Shown here: positions 1 through 9,086 of the stretch, piece after piece
How positions within the stretch are numbered: the stretch's first letter is position 1
How the letters are laid out: every line of letters starts with the position of its first letter
NCBI GenBank assembly: GCA_013822245.1
Contig: PNKE01000014.1
Location: 1 to 64,000, forward strand
Source of the DNA: Candidatus Solibacter sp.
Lineage (GTDB): Bacteria > Acidobacteriota > Terriglobia > Bryobacterales > Bryobacteraceae
Direction of reading: 5' to 3'
DNA length: 64,000 nt
Made by a program: the position numbers and the translations under genes
The notes under the pieces: model-generated
The model's database searches: none
The model's input: the letters and a program-made list of their open reading frames with translations, nothing else
What the model was told of the DNA's origin: nothing

Positions 1-268
1 GCGGGGCGGGCGGCCGCCGCAGGGGTTTCCTGGGAGCAGCGGGAGGAGGAGCGAGCCTTTCGGGCGATTCAGGGACGATGGCCGGCGGCGGAGTCCGATC
101 GGGAACGGAGGGGGCGAGAGGTTTGACGGCGGGGGCTTCGACCACTGGGGTCCGGCTGGGCACGATGGGCGGTGGCAGAGTGACCGGCGGCGGCGGGGGA
201 GGCTGTTTCTTCCCGCAGCCCGCGAGCAGCGAGACGGCGGCGGCGGCGATGATGAACCAGCGTCTCAT
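1..268 (-). CDS. Proline-rich lipoprotein, 3' part cut by window edge
   Basis: The visible 89 codons start with a lipoprotein signal peptide: two arginines, a hydrophobic stretch and the lipobox LLAGC with the acceptor Cys at residue 18. After that the chain is rich in Pro, Ala, Arg and Lys (GKKQPPPPPPV and similar), as in a flexible linker that tethers something to the membrane. The ATG overlaps the TGA of the upstream histidine kinase (ATGA), so it is translationally coupled as the fifth gene of the two-component operon. No globular domain is visible before the sequence runs off the window at base 1. It could be an outer-membrane lipoprotein or a periplasmic partner of the kinase; this is a guess from position only. 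Confidence 0.7.
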   Translation of the reverse strand, partial: MRRWFIIAAAAVSLLAGCGKKQPPPPPPVTLPPPIVPSRTPVVEAPAVKPLAPSVPDRTPPPAIVPESPERLAPPPAAPRKPLRRPPAP

Positions 269-1743
269 GCGGCCGGCAACCTCATGTCGAATGCCGCTCC
301 GCCGCCGGCGGCGGAGCCAATTTCAATGGAACCGCCGTGCAACTGAACCGCGCGGAAGGTCATGGCTAATCCGATGCCTGAACCTTGGGGCTTGGTGGAA
401 TAGTAGAGCTGGAAGACTTTTTCACGATCCCCGGCGGCGACGCCGGGCCCGGTGTCGGAGATGCGAATGAAGGCGTCGGCGCCCTCGCGGAAGGTTTCGA
501 CGGAGAGGGCGCCGCCGCCGGGCATCGCTTCGAGGGCATTGCGGCAGACGTTCCAGACGGCCTGTTTCAACAGTCCGGCATCGCCGCGGATCAGGACCGG
601 ACCGGTGGGCTTTGACCAGCGGACGTCGACAAGCGAGGAGAGGGCTTCGGGCTTGAGCACGCCGATGGTCTCGTCCACAAGGACGCCGAGGTCGACTTCG
701 GCGGTTTCGATTTCGACGGGGCGAGTGAAGTCGAGGAAGGTGCGCACGACACGGTCGAGACGGTTGATCTCCTCGGAGATGACGGCGAGTTCTTCCTTGG
801 CTTCGGGGACTTCGGGGAGGATGCGGTTCTTGAGCAGTTCGAGGCGCAGGGCGATGGAGTTGAGAGGGTTCTTGATTTCGTGGGCGACGCCGCCGGTGAG
901 GCGGTTGATGGCGGCCAGGCGGCGTTCCATTGAACCGCGCAGTTCGGTGGCGCCTTCCCGAGCGCCGCGGAACTGTTCGCCGAGAAGGCGGAGTTTCTGT
1001 TCGACTACCTGGAACTCGGAGGCCGAGCTGACTTGGGGCGGCGAAAGGCGCTGTCCTCTGGCGATGTCGTCGATGGCGGCGCCGAGACGGGCGATGGGCT
1101 GAAGAGAGATGCGGGCGACGAAGAACGCCAGCGCGGCGGCGATGAGGACCGCGGCGGCGGAGGCGAGCGCGGCGGAGCCGATCGAGGGCAGGATGGCTTC
1201 GCGCAGGAGCACGGAGGAGACCAGGACCTGGATCCGGAAGACCGGGACGGGTTGGCCGAGAATGCCGAGATCGACGCGGCTTTCGTAGTCGATGGCGCCG
1301 CCGAGGATGGCGAGCATGCGGTCGAGGGGGCCGAGACCGATGAGGTCCTTGAGTGTGAGACGGTCGGGCATATGGGCGCCGGCGCGGGCGCGGCTGGTGG
1401 AGGCGAGGATGGTGGAACGGGAGTCGGCGACAGAGATCTCGACGATGGATTTGGTTTGAGAGAGCAGGCCGGCCAGGACGAGGGGGAGTTCCTCATCGGC
1501 GGCGATGGCGTCGCGGTAGCCGGCGCGGATGGCGGAGGCGGGACTCTGTTCGCTATGAGTGAAGCTCTCGGCGGCGCGGTGCAGCACCCAACGCTTGACG
1601 GTCTGGGCGGTGGTGGAGGAGCGTTCGTCGAGGTGGGCCAGCCAGGTTTCGGTGACGGTATTGAGGTGCATGGCCGAGAGGACGAGCGAGGTGACCACCA
1701 CGAGGGCGACCATGGTGACGAGCAATCTGAGTTTGAGAGACAT
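265..1743 (-). CDS. NtrB-like sensor histidine kinase
   Basis: This is a 492-aa membrane histidine kinase that should autophosphorylate and pass phosphate to the adjacent NtrC-type regulator. TM1 lies at residues ~7-25, followed by a periplasmic sensor of ~160 residues and TM2 at ~188-210. A HAMP-like stretch (~211-260) leads to a HisKA domain with the H-box VAHEIKNPLN (H288) and a C-terminal HATPase with N box (VWNVCRNALEAMPGGG), G1 (DTGPGVA) and G2 (GSGIGLAM) motifs. The H-box with Lys-Asn-Pro-Leu is of the type usually paired with sigma54 activators, which fits its neighbour. It starts 6 bp after the regulator stop, so the two are cotranscribed. The signal sensed is not apparent. Confidence 0.93.
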   Translation of the reverse strand: MSLKLRLLVTMVALVVVTSLVLSAMHLNTVTETWLAHLDERSSTTAQTVKRWVLHRAAESFTHSEQSPASAIRAGYRDAIAADEELPLVLAGLLSQTKSIVEISVADSRSTILASTSRARAGAHMPDRLTLKDLIGLGPLDRMLAILGGAIDYESRVDLGILGQPVPVFRIQVLVSSVLLREAILPSIGSAALASAAAVLIAAALAFFVARISLQPIARLGAAIDDIARGQRLSPPQVSSASEFQVVEQKLRLLGEQFRGAREGATELRGSMERRLAAINRLTGGVAHEIKNPLNSIALRLELLKNRILPEVPEAKEELAVISEEINRLDRVVRTFLDFTRPVEIETAEVDLGVLVDETIGVLKPEALSSLVDVRWSKPTGPVLIRGDAGLLKQAVWNVCRNALEAMPGGGALSVETFREGADAFIRISDTGPGVAAGDREKVFQLYYSTKPQGSGIGLAMTFRAVQLHGGSIEIGSAAGGGAAFDMRLPAA

Positions 1744-1749
1744 TGGCAG

Positions 1750-3231
1750 CTAGTCCCGCCCGCCGGATTCATACTCCTTCAATTTATTGAAGAGGGTTTT
1801 GATGCTGATACCGAGGATGGCGGCGGCGCGGGTGCGGTTGCCGTCGGTATGGCGGAGGGTGGCATCGATGAGGGCGCGTTCGGCCTGTTCGATGGTGGCG
1901 CCGACGGCGAGATCGACGAAGCCTTCCTGGGCGGGGAGGGGGCCAGGGCCGCGGCTGCCGGCGTCGAAGCCAGGCAGATGAGCGGGTTGGATTTCGCCGG
2001 CGCCGGCGAGGATGACGGCGCGTTCCAGGGCGTTTCGGAGTTCGCGGACGTTGCCGGGCCAGTGGTGGGCCTGGAGCGTTGCGAAGGCGGCGGGCGAGAT
2101 GGCGCCGGCGGTGCAGCCGTGGCGGGCGTTCAATTCGGGAAGCATGGCGGCGCAGAGGGGGACGAGATCCTCGATGCGGCTGCGCAGCGGCGGCAGGTGG
2201 AGTTGAAAGACGTTGAGGCGGAAGAAGAGGTCCTCGCGGAAGCGGCCTTCGGCGATGGCTTGTGGCAGATCGGCGTTGGTGGAGGCGATGAGGCGGACGT
2301 CGACGGCGATTTCCTTCGACCCGCCGAGGCGGCGGACTTTGCGGTCCTCGAGCACGCGCAGGAGTTTGGCCTGGGTGGCCAGGGGCATGTCGCCGATTTC
2401 GTCGAGCAGCAGCGTGCCGCCGCCGGCGAGTTCGAAGCAGCCGGCGCGGCGTTCGACAGCGCCGGTAAAGGCGCCTTTTTCGGCGCCAAACAGTTCGCTC
2501 TCGATGAGTGTTTCGGGCAGAGCGGCGCAGTTGAGAGCCAGGAAGGGGGCGGAGGATCTTGGGCTGAGGCGGTGGATGGCGCGGGCGGCGAGTTCCTTGC
2601 CGGTGCCGCTTTCACCGGTGATGAGGACGGTGGCCGAAGTGGGGGCGACCTGGTTGATCAGCAGGAAGGCTTCGCGGATGGCGGCGGAGGCGCCGACCAT
2701 CTCACCGAGCACGCCCTGGGAGGACAACTGGCGGCCGAGGCGGCGGTTTTCGTCCTCCAGGCGGCGATGCTCGACGGCGCGTTTAAGAAGCACGCGCAAG
2801 GCGCCGGGCTGGAGGGGCTTTTCGAGGAACCAGAAGGCGCCGAGGTCGTGGATCATCTCGATGGCGGTTTCAATGCTGCCGAAGGCGGTGAGCATGATGG
2901 CGGGCGGCGAGCCTTCGGCGCCGGCGAGGCGGCGCAGCAGGGTGGGGCCGTCCATGCGCGGCATCATGAGGTCGGTGACGATGACGGCGGGCTTGAACTC
3001 GTCGATACGGACCAGGGCCTCCTCGCCGTCGGCCGCGCAGCGGGTCTCGTAGCCCCAACTGGAGATCATGCTGGCCAGAGCGGTGCGCTGGTTGGGTTCG
3101 TCATCGACGACGAGGACGCGCGGAAGGATCTGCTCGACGAGTTCGGGCGGGTTCGGCGCGAAGCCCTTTCGGTGGCTCTGCCCAAGACCGCCTCGAGGGT
3201 TCTGCTCCATACCACTTCCATTGTGCAGCAC
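1750..3231 (-). CDS. NtrC-family sigma54-dependent response regulator
   Basis: This 493-aa protein is a transcription activator for sigma54 promoters. The receiver domain (~38-150) has the acidic pair VVDDE and phosphoacceptor D87 in VIVTDLMMPRMDG, plus the conserved Lys in FLEKPL. The AAA+ domain has Walker A GESGTGKE (206-213) and the sigma54-contact loop GAFTGA (253-258). A Fis-type HTH closes the protein (NRTRAAAILGISIKTLFNKL). An alternative start at the second Met (3210) would remove seven unconserved residues and is equally plausible. It lies 10 bp after the preceding kinase gene and 6 bp before its own cognate kinase. Confidence 0.93.
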   Translation of the reverse strand: MLHNGSGMEQNPRGGLGQSHRKGFAPNPPELVEQILPRVLVVDDEPNQRTALASMISSWGYETRCAADGEEALVRIDEFKPAVIVTDLMMPRMDGPTLLRRLAGAEGSPPAIMLTAFGSIETAIEMIHDLGAFWFLEKPLQPGALRVLLKRAVEHRRLEDENRRLGRQLSSQGVLGEMVGASAAIREAFLLINQVAPTSATVLITGESGTGKELAARAIHRLSPRSSAPFLALNCAALPETLIESELFGAEKGAFTGAVERRAGCFELAGGGTLLLDEIGDMPLATQAKLLRVLEDRKVRRLGGSKEIAVDVRLIASTNADLPQAIAEGRFREDLFFRLNVFQLHLPPLRSRIEDLVPLCAAMLPELNARHGCTAGAISPAAFATLQAHHWPGNVRELRNALERAVILAGAGEIQPAHLPGFDAGSRGPGPLPAQEGFVDLAVGATIEQAERALIDATLRHTDGNRTRAAAILGISIKTLFNKLKEYESGGRD

Positions 3232-3241
3232 GGGTCAGAGG

Positions 3242-4747
3242 TTAGTCGATGGGCAGGACCCGGAGGGAGTTCGACGAATCGCCGGCCGGGAGGGAGACGG
3301 CAAAAGCGGCGCCCTGTCCCTCGGTGCTGCGGACCTCCACGTGGCCGCCATGCGCCTGGGCGATCCACTGGACGAAACTCAAGCCGAGGCCGATGCCCTT
3401 ATCCACGTCGCCGCCGTCGTCACGGACGCGGTAGAAGCGGTCGAAGATGAACGGCAGGTGTTTGGCGGCGATGCCGGGCCCGGTGTCGGCGACGGTGAAG
3501 ATGACATCGCTCTCGAAGCGGCTGAGGGTGACGGTGATGCTGTCGCCGGGTCTGGTGTATTTGAAAGCGTTCGACAGCAGGTTCATGGCGAGGCGTTCGA
3601 ACTGAATGGGATCGATGAGGGCCATGCAGTTGCCGGGGACCACGACGCTCAACTTGAGGCCCTTGGCGGCGGCGGGCAGATCGAAGTGGGCGGCGGCTTC
3701 CCTGACGGCGGTGGAGAGATCAACGAGGACCAATTGCAGGGCGACCTGGCCGCTTTCGGCCTGCGAGAGAAGCAGCAGCGAGCGGACGATTTTGGACAGC
3801 CGTTCGACGTCCTCCATGGCGGTTTCAATGGCGGCGCGGTACTCCTCCTTAGTGCGGGCGGTGATGAGAGCGACTTCCAACTGGCCGCGGATGGCGGTGA
3901 TGGGGGTGCGGAGTTCGTGGGAGGCGTCGATAGTGAAACGCTTGACGCGCTCGAAGCTGCGTTCGAGGCGGTCGAGCATTCCGTTGAACTGGACGGTGAG
4001 GGCGTCCACCTCGTCGCGGGCGCCACGCGGGGAGATGCGGAGAGAGAGAGTTTCGCTGGAAACGATCTCGGCGGCTTTTGACAACTGGCGCAGCGGCAGC
4101 AAGGCGCGGCCGGCCATCTGCCAGGAGAGGGCGCCGAGCAGGGCGATCAATACGGGCAGGGTCCAGAAATACCAGCGCAGGACGGTTCTGGATTCACGGT
4201 GGATTCCTTCGAGGGGCTGGGCGAGAGCGAGGACCAGGAGGGTGTCGCGGTGTGGAAAGGGACCGCGGCGGATGAGGTAATCGATGCCGTTGCCGCCGGT
4301 GCGGGATTCGAAGGCGGGTTCGGCGAGGACGGCGGCGGCGCGAAGCGCCTCGCGGGTTTCGAGGTCGGCGAGGGGGAAGCGGTCAGAGATTTCGAGCAGG
4401 TTGCCGTTGGAGTCGGCGATGAGGAGGCGAAGACGAAGCCTGTTGACGGCGTCGACCTGGACCGAGTCGCCGGGTTCGTAGACCCAGATGGGGCGGCCCT
4501 CGGAGATGGTGAGGTAGCCGCGCACGGCGCCCCAGCGTTCGGTGAGCAGCGCCCGGGCTTCGCGTTCGATGCTGTTGTCCAAGGCTGCACGGAAGATGAG
4601 GCCGGCGGCCAGAAGCAGGATGGTCACCAGGAGGACGTAACCGAAGGCGAGCCTGACGCGCATGCTGCGCGCCGAGGTCTTCAGGCGCTGCCAGAACTCG
4701 GCATGCGGCGGCGACGGTTGCTGCTGGTCGGTGTCGGGCCGGTTCAT
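3242..4747 (-). CDS. CusS/QseC-like sensor histidine kinase
   Basis: This is a 501-aa classical kinase: TM1 at ~33-52, a periplasmic sensor of ~135 residues, TM2 at ~192-210, a HAMP domain (~212-265), HisKA with H-box DASHELRTPITAIRG (H277) and an HATPase with NLLSNAFKYT, DTGPGIA and GIGLGLS motifs. The architecture and the H-box type match kinases that pair with OmpR-family regulators, such as CusS or QseC. It sits 15 bp downstream of such a regulator. The periplasmic sensor is not recognisable, so a metal, envelope or antibiotic signal cannot be told apart from sequence alone. Confidence 0.93.
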   Translation of the reverse strand: MNRPDTDQQQPSPPHAEFWQRLKTSARSMRVRLAFGYVLLVTILLLAAGLIFRAALDNSIEREARALLTERWGAVRGYLTISEGRPIWVYEPGDSVQVDAVNRLRLRLLIADSNGNLLEISDRFPLADLETREALRAAAVLAEPAFESRTGGNGIDYLIRRGPFPHRDTLLVLALAQPLEGIHRESRTVLRWYFWTLPVLIALLGALSWQMAGRALLPLRQLSKAAEIVSSETLSLRISPRGARDEVDALTVQFNGMLDRLERSFERVKRFTIDASHELRTPITAIRGQLEVALITARTKEEYRAAIETAMEDVERLSKIVRSLLLLSQAESGQVALQLVLVDLSTAVREAAAHFDLPAAAKGLKLSVVVPGNCMALIDPIQFERLAMNLLSNAFKYTRPGDSITVTLSRFESDVIFTVADTGPGIAAKHLPFIFDRFYRVRDDGGDVDKGIGLGLSFVQWIAQAHGGHVEVRSTEGQGAAFAVSLPAGDSSNSLRVLPID

Positions 4748-4762
4748 GTGGAGGGGCGCGGG

Positions 4763-5455
4763 TTAGCTGTCGGCGGCGGGATCATCGCCGGGGCAGGTCA
4801 GCATGTAGCCGGTACCTCTCACCGTTTGTATCATTTTGACGGGGAAGTTGTCGTCGATCTTGCCGCGGAGGTGCCGGATGTAGACATCGACGATGTTGGT
4901 GAGGCCGTCGTACTCCATATCCCAGACGTGTTCGACGATCATGGTGCGAGACAGCGCCTTGCCGCGGTTGCGCATCATGTACTCGAGGATGGCGAACTCC
5001 TTCGGGGCCAGATCGATGACCTCGCCGGAACGGACGACGCGGCGTTTGATGCAGTCCATGGTGAGATCGCCGACGGCGAGTTTGTCGGCGGTGGTCTGGC
5101 CGCGGCGCAGCAAGGCCTTGATACGCGCCAGCAATTCGACGAAGGCAAAGGGTTTGACGAGATAGTCGTCGGCGCCCATTTCGAGACCGCGGACGCGGTC
5201 ATCGACGCCGCCGCGGGCGCTGAGAATCAGGACGGCGGGGCTGACCTTACGGTTTTTTACTTTTTCAAGGACAGACAGACCGTCGGTATCGGGGAGCATC
5301 AAGTCCAGGATTAGGAGGTCATAGTCAAGGTCGTGGAGTTTCGCCAATCCGGATTTGCCGTCTCCGGCGACATCCACTTTGTATCCCGAGCTTTCCAGGC
5401 CACGCTGAACAAAATCCGCGATGCGGGCCTCGTCCTCGATCAGTAGGATTCTCAT
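4763..5455 (-). CDS. OmpR/PhoB-family response regulator
   Basis: A 230-aa regulator with a receiver domain (LIEDE acidic pocket, phosphoacceptor D51 in LLILDLMLPDTDG, Lys in YLVKPF) and a C-terminal winged helix (~130-222) with the typical VDVYIRHLRGKID and IQTVRGTGYML segments. Its closest resemblance is to CusR/QseB-type activators. It is the first gene of a five-gene minus-strand run (regulator, kinase, sigma54 regulator, kinase, lipoprotein), so it may autoregulate the whole set. The 114-bp gap upstream contains no obvious operator repeats that I could recognise. Confidence 0.93.
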   Translation of the reverse strand: MRILLIEDEARIADFVQRGLESSGYKVDVAGDGKSGLAKLHDLDYDLLILDLMLPDTDGLSVLEKVKNRKVSPAVLILSARGGVDDRVRGLEMGADDYLVKPFAFVELLARIKALLRRGQTTADKLAVGDLTMDCIKRRVVRSGEVIDLAPKEFAILEYMMRNRGKALSRTMIVEHVWDMEYDGLTNIVDVYIRHLRGKIDDNFPVKMIQTVRGTGYMLTCPGDDPAADS

Positions 5456-5569
5456 AGTTTGTTCGACATCCCAGTATTAACCCAGTTGCCCATGCCGTAG
5501 CAAATCGCGGCACATGCGAGCATCTGACATTCCAATACAGCCAAAGCCTGGAGGCGGCGCCGCAGCCAT

Positions 5570-6937
5570 CTAATGCCTGAGCTTGTTGAGGAGTCCGATT
5601 GCGGCCTCCACCAGGCGCTCACCGGATCCTACTGCGCAGCGGGCGCTGACGGCCTCATAGTTGCCTTCGCCGAAAGCTTTACGGTCCGGTACATATCCGA
5701 TGCTGGCGTTGGCGAGTTGGATGACGATGGTGCGCTTGAACGGAGAGTTCTGCTTGATGGCCAGGCCCAGTTCGGTGAAGATTTCGCCGGGCAGGGCGAC
5801 CAGGGCGGTGTCGCCGCCGAGGCGGATGGCCTGGACCTCGGCCCTGAGCGGTTGCTTCGATCGCGCCTCGACGTCGATGATGCGGAAGGCCTTGACAAGT
5901 TCAAGGAAGGGCGCCGGCTTCTGCTGGCCGTAAGTGGCCGCCGTCTGGCGGGCCCAGCCGGCTTCGCCGGGATCGTGCTGGGCCAGCGGCAGATCGACGA
6001 TGGCCGTCTTGACGGCGAGCCGGGATTGCACCGGTTCGAGCGAGCCGAGCGTGCGGACCACTTCACGGCCGAGGGCGGCGCCGATGCGGGCGGCCTCCTG
6101 GTGGCCCTTCTGCGGCTTGGCGGACTTCACGTCGATGTGGTTCAGGTTGCCGGCGCAGCCGAGGGTGAACAACGTAATGGCCGGGCGGGCCGCGGCGATC
6201 GTTTCCGCCATCGTGTAGGGGTAGTCGGCCGAGATTTCGAGTCCACCGACGGTATCGAGGTGGAGGGCGTAGTTGACTAGAGTGGCCAGTGGCGCGCCGG
6301 CGGCGGATTCGATGGAGAGGACGCCGACCTGGGGATCGATGGGGCCGGCGGGCCTGACGATCCTGGGGTTCATCTTGCCGGGGTTCCAGCCGACAGTGCC
6401 GTCGGTCATGTGGAAGCGGCGGTTGAAGGTGAGATCGGCCTGGATGCCCGCGCCCGCACGGATGCGGGCCGGCTGAAGCGACCCGATGGCGAGTTTAACG
6501 GCGCCGGCGATCTTGACGGGCAGCCCGGCGGCATAGGCTTGAGCGAGTTCGGCCTCTTTGCCGCCAAAGACCAGCCGGGACGCGCCGCCTGGAATGACGG
6601 GCCCGGTATGGGCGTGGGTTGCCGAGATCATCACGTTGCGCGCCGGGATGCCGGTTTCCGATGCGATCAGCTTGCGCGATGCCTCGACGACGGGTTCGGG
6701 GACGTGGATGAGGTCGCAGGCGATGAGGGCGAGGGTGGTGTTGCCCTGGCGGAGGACGATGGCCTTGGCGTGGAGATCGTCGTGGACGCCGGTGGATGCC
6801 CGCGGATGGTAATAGCCAGCCATGGGCGTGCCGGTGGGCGGGGTGATGACAACCTGAGCCGCGCCGGCGCGGAGTTCCTGCGCGTAGGCGGACGAAGCCG
6901 AGGCTGCGATGAGGATAAAAGAGACGGCCAGTTTCAC
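5570..6937 (-). CDS. Neutral/alkaline ceramidase-like secreted hydrolase
   Basis: This is a 455-aa protein with a Sec signal peptide (SFILIAASASSAYAQ) followed by the N-terminal catalytic fold of the neutral/alkaline non-lysosomal ceramidase family. Visible family motifs are GYYHPRASTGVHDDLHAKA near the start, ISATHAHTGP (zinc-ligand histidines), TLGCAGNLNHID and FTELGLAIK near the end. True ceramidases are longer (~650 aa) and have a C-terminal immunoglobulin-like domain that is absent here. This places it in the short bacterial subfamily whose substrate is unknown; amide hydrolysis of a lipid or another exported substrate is inferred. It is last in a likely operon with the dehydratase and the HIT-like gene. 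Confidence 0.8.
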   Translation of the reverse strand: MKLAVSFILIAASASSAYAQELRAGAAQVVITPPTGTPMAGYYHPRASTGVHDDLHAKAIVLRQGNTTLALIACDLIHVPEPVVEASRKLIASETGIPARNVMISATHAHTGPVIPGGASRLVFGGKEAELAQAYAAGLPVKIAGAVKLAIGSLQPARIRAGAGIQADLTFNRRFHMTDGTVGWNPGKMNPRIVRPAGPIDPQVGVLSIESAAGAPLATLVNYALHLDTVGGLEISADYPYTMAETIAAARPAITLFTLGCAGNLNHIDVKSAKPQKGHQEAARIGAALGREVVRTLGSLEPVQSRLAVKTAIVDLPLAQHDPGEAGWARQTAATYGQQKPAPFLELVKAFRIIDVEARSKQPLRAEVQAIRLGGDTALVALPGEIFTELGLAIKQNSPFKRTIVIQLANASIGYVPDRKAFGEGNYEAVSARCAVGSGERLVEAAIGLLNKLRH

Positions 6938-6975
6938 TAGGCAGTATTGTCGGGCTTACGCACGCCCGAATCAAG

Positions 6976-8514
6976 CTAAAGAACGGGTCCGATGCGCCAG
7001 GGGACGAATTCCTTGTGTCCGAGACGCTCGCTGGCGGTGCGGCGGCCGGAGGCGACTTCGATCAGCGCCTCGAAGATGTCGTGGCCCAGTTGCTCGATGG
7101 TGGCCGCGCCGTCGGCGATACGGCCGGCGTTGATGTCGATGTTCTCGCCCATGCGTTTGAACAGCGGGGTGTTGGACGAGATTTTCAGGACCGGGACGGT
7201 GGGGAAGCCGATGGCGGAGCCGCGGCCGGTGGTGAAGGCGATGAGGTTGACGCCGCCGGCGCCGAGTCCGGCCAGCGAGACGGGGTCGTAGCCGGGAGTG
7301 TTCATGAAGACGAAGCCGGGTGAGGTGATGCGTTCGGCGTAGTCGAGGGCGGCATTCAGGGGGGAAGTGCCGCTCTTGGCGGCGGCGCCGAGGGATTTTT
7401 CGAGGATGTTGGACAGGCCGCCTTCCTTATTGCCGGGCGACGGGTTGTCGTCGAAGCTGCCGCCGAAGGGGCGGAGGTAGGTCTTGTACTTCTCGATGAG
7501 TTCCAGGAGGCGTTCGGCGACCTGGCGGTTGCGGGCGCGGCGGACCAGGAGGTGTTCGGCGCCGAAGATTTCGGGCGTTTCGGCGAGCACGGCGGTGGCG
7601 CCGATGGCGGCGAGAAGGTCGGAACAGAGGCCGAGGGCGGGGTTGGCGGTGATGCCGGAAAACGAGTCCGAGCCGCCGCAGTTGAGGCCGAGGACGATCC
7701 TGGAGGCGGGAAGGCTGGTGCGCAGTTCGTTCTGGGCGCGGGCGATCTGCTCGTCGATGCGGGCGCGGGCGGCGCGGACGGTGGCTGAGGTGCCGCCGCT
7801 GTCCTGGAGGGTAAGCCCGGAGATGCGGCCGGGTGCGGGGTTGCGGTCGCCGAGATAGTGCTCGACCTGGTTGACTTCGCAGCCCAGGCCGACGACGAGG
7901 GCGGCGGAGACGTTGGGGTGGTCGAGGACGCCGCCGAGGGTGCGCTGAAGTTGTTCGGTGTCGGGACCGATGGAATGGCCGCAGCCGTCGCCATGGGGGA
8001 AGGCAACGACACCATCGACATTGCCGGGCAGCGATTGGGCTGAGTAGGAGGCGGCGATGAGGTCAACGACATGGGCCGAGCAGTTCGATGCGGCGACGAC
8101 GGCGATGTAGTTGCGGGTGCCGGCGCGGCCGTCCGAACGGAGGTAGCCGCGGAAGCTGGGCATGTGCCCGGGCGGGGCGGGCAGGGCGATGTCGCCTTCC
8201 GGGAAGACATAGGCGCGCGTACCTTCCTCGAACGCCAGGTTGTGGGTGTGGACCCACTCGCCGGGCTGGATGGGCGCGGTGGCGCGTCCGATGACCTGGC
8301 CGTAACGGAGGACTTCCTCGCCCTGGGCGATGCGGCGGATGGCGGCCTTGTGTCCGGCGGGGATGGGGTGGCTCAAGACTACCGAGTGCGGGCCGGGACG
8401 GATGGTCTGGCCAGGCGCGAGGGCGACGCGGGCGATGGCGACATGGTCGCCGGGATGTAGCAGCAGCGCGGCGTTCTCTTCGGTGGGCGGAGGGAGGATG
8501 TCGATGAGGCTCAT
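6976..8514 (-). CDS. UxaA-family altronate/galactarate dehydratase
   Basis: This 512-aa enzyme has both halves of the UxaA/GarD family in one chain. An N-terminal SAF domain (~15-95) is followed by the C-terminal dehydratase domain beginning near FRGYLRSDGRAGTRNYIAV. Motifs include VVAASNCSAHVV, PHGDGCGHS, ALVVGLGCEVNQ, LGLNCGGSDSFSGITANPALG and FTTGRGSAIGFPTVPVLKISSN. The family dehydrates aldonic or aldaric acids such as D-altronate or galactarate to 2-keto-3-deoxy products using an iron centre. No other hexuronate-pathway genes are adjacent, so the exact substrate is open. It starts 9 bp after the HIT-like gene ends. Confidence 0.85.
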   Translation of the reverse strand: MSLIDILPPPTEENAALLLHPGDHVAIARVALAPGQTIRPGPHSVVLSHPIPAGHKAAIRRIAQGEEVLRYGQVIGRATAPIQPGEWVHTHNLAFEEGTRAYVFPEGDIALPAPPGHMPSFRGYLRSDGRAGTRNYIAVVAASNCSAHVVDLIAASYSAQSLPGNVDGVVAFPHGDGCGHSIGPDTEQLQRTLGGVLDHPNVSAALVVGLGCEVNQVEHYLGDRNPAPGRISGLTLQDSGGTSATVRAARARIDEQIARAQNELRTSLPASRIVLGLNCGGSDSFSGITANPALGLCSDLLAAIGATAVLAETPEIFGAEHLLVRRARNRQVAERLLELIEKYKTYLRPFGGSFDDNPSPGNKEGGLSNILEKSLGAAAKSGTSPLNAALDYAERITSPGFVFMNTPGYDPVSLAGLGAGGVNLIAFTTGRGSAIGFPTVPVLKISSNTPLFKRMGENIDINAGRIADGAATIEQLGHDIFEALIEVASGRRTASERLGHKEFVPWRIGPVL

Positions 8515-8523
8515 TAGGCGTTC

Positions 8524-9066
8524 TTATCGAACAAGGACGGTTTCGGTGATCTGGTCGCCGAGGTGGACGTGGAATCCGCCTGGGACGGGATGGACCCAGA
8601 TGCCGCCCTCCTCGGGCGCGGGGAAGTCCTCGACGCGTTTGACAAAGATGCCGCCGGCGGTCTCGGCGGCCTTGATGAAGCGGCCGGCGTGGATGTGGAG
8701 GTGGCACTGGGTGCGGGCGCGTTCGCCGTTATAGGCCAGGCCCCAATCGTTGCCGAACTTTTCGGAGGCGAAGCGGATGGCTTCCTGCCAGAGCTTGTCG
8801 CGCTGGGGCTTGGGGAGGTCGCGGAAGTGGTGGGCGGCCGAACCGTGAGCGACGGGCAGAACGAGCCAGCGGCCGGGCTTGCGGGGGTTGATGTCCTTGA
8901 GGATGAAGAACTCCTCGCCGGCCGGGCGCTTTTCGGCCTCGAGGCAGAGGCTGCATTGGCGGGCTTTCATGGATTCGGGGTCTTTAGGGTCGCAGGCGCA
9001 TTTGGAGATGTCGGCGCGCAGCAGACCGATGGAGGCAAACAGGAGCAGCGCTACGGTGAATCGCAT
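8524..9066 (-). CDS. Exported CDP-diacylglycerol pyrophosphatase-like (HIT superfamily) protein
   Basis: A ~180-aa protein starting at the Met that opens a clean signal peptide (MRFTVALLLFASIGLLRA); Met codons further upstream add residues that do not belong to the leader. The mature part has a Cys-rich N-terminus (CACDP, CSLCLE) and then a HIT-type core: WLVLPVAHGSAAHHF and the signature RTQCHLHIHAGRF. The Arg-Thr-Gln...His-x-His-x-His pattern resembles Cdh, the CDP-diacylglycerol pyrophosphatase, more than ordinary HIT hydrolases. A periplasmic nucleotidyl or phosphoanhydride hydrolase role is inferred. Its ATG lies back to back with the divergent glycosyltransferase gene. Confidence 0.7.
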   Translation of the reverse strand: MRFTVALLLFASIGLLRADISKCACDPKDPESMKARQCSLCLEAEKRPAGEEFFILKDINPRKPGRWLVLPVAHGSAAHHFRDLPKPQRDKLWQEAIRFASEKFGNDWGLAYNGERARTQCHLHIHAGRFIKAAETAGGIFVKRVEDFPAPEEGGIWVHPVPGGFHVHLGDQITETVLVR

Positions 9067-9086
9067 TGTGGACATTATACTGGTGG

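Noticed and set aside
1033-3450. Long plus-strand frame of 805 codons
   Set aside because: It is antisense to the NtrC-type regulator and the kinase; low-complexity Gly/Ala/Glu composition from a GC-rich shadow frame.
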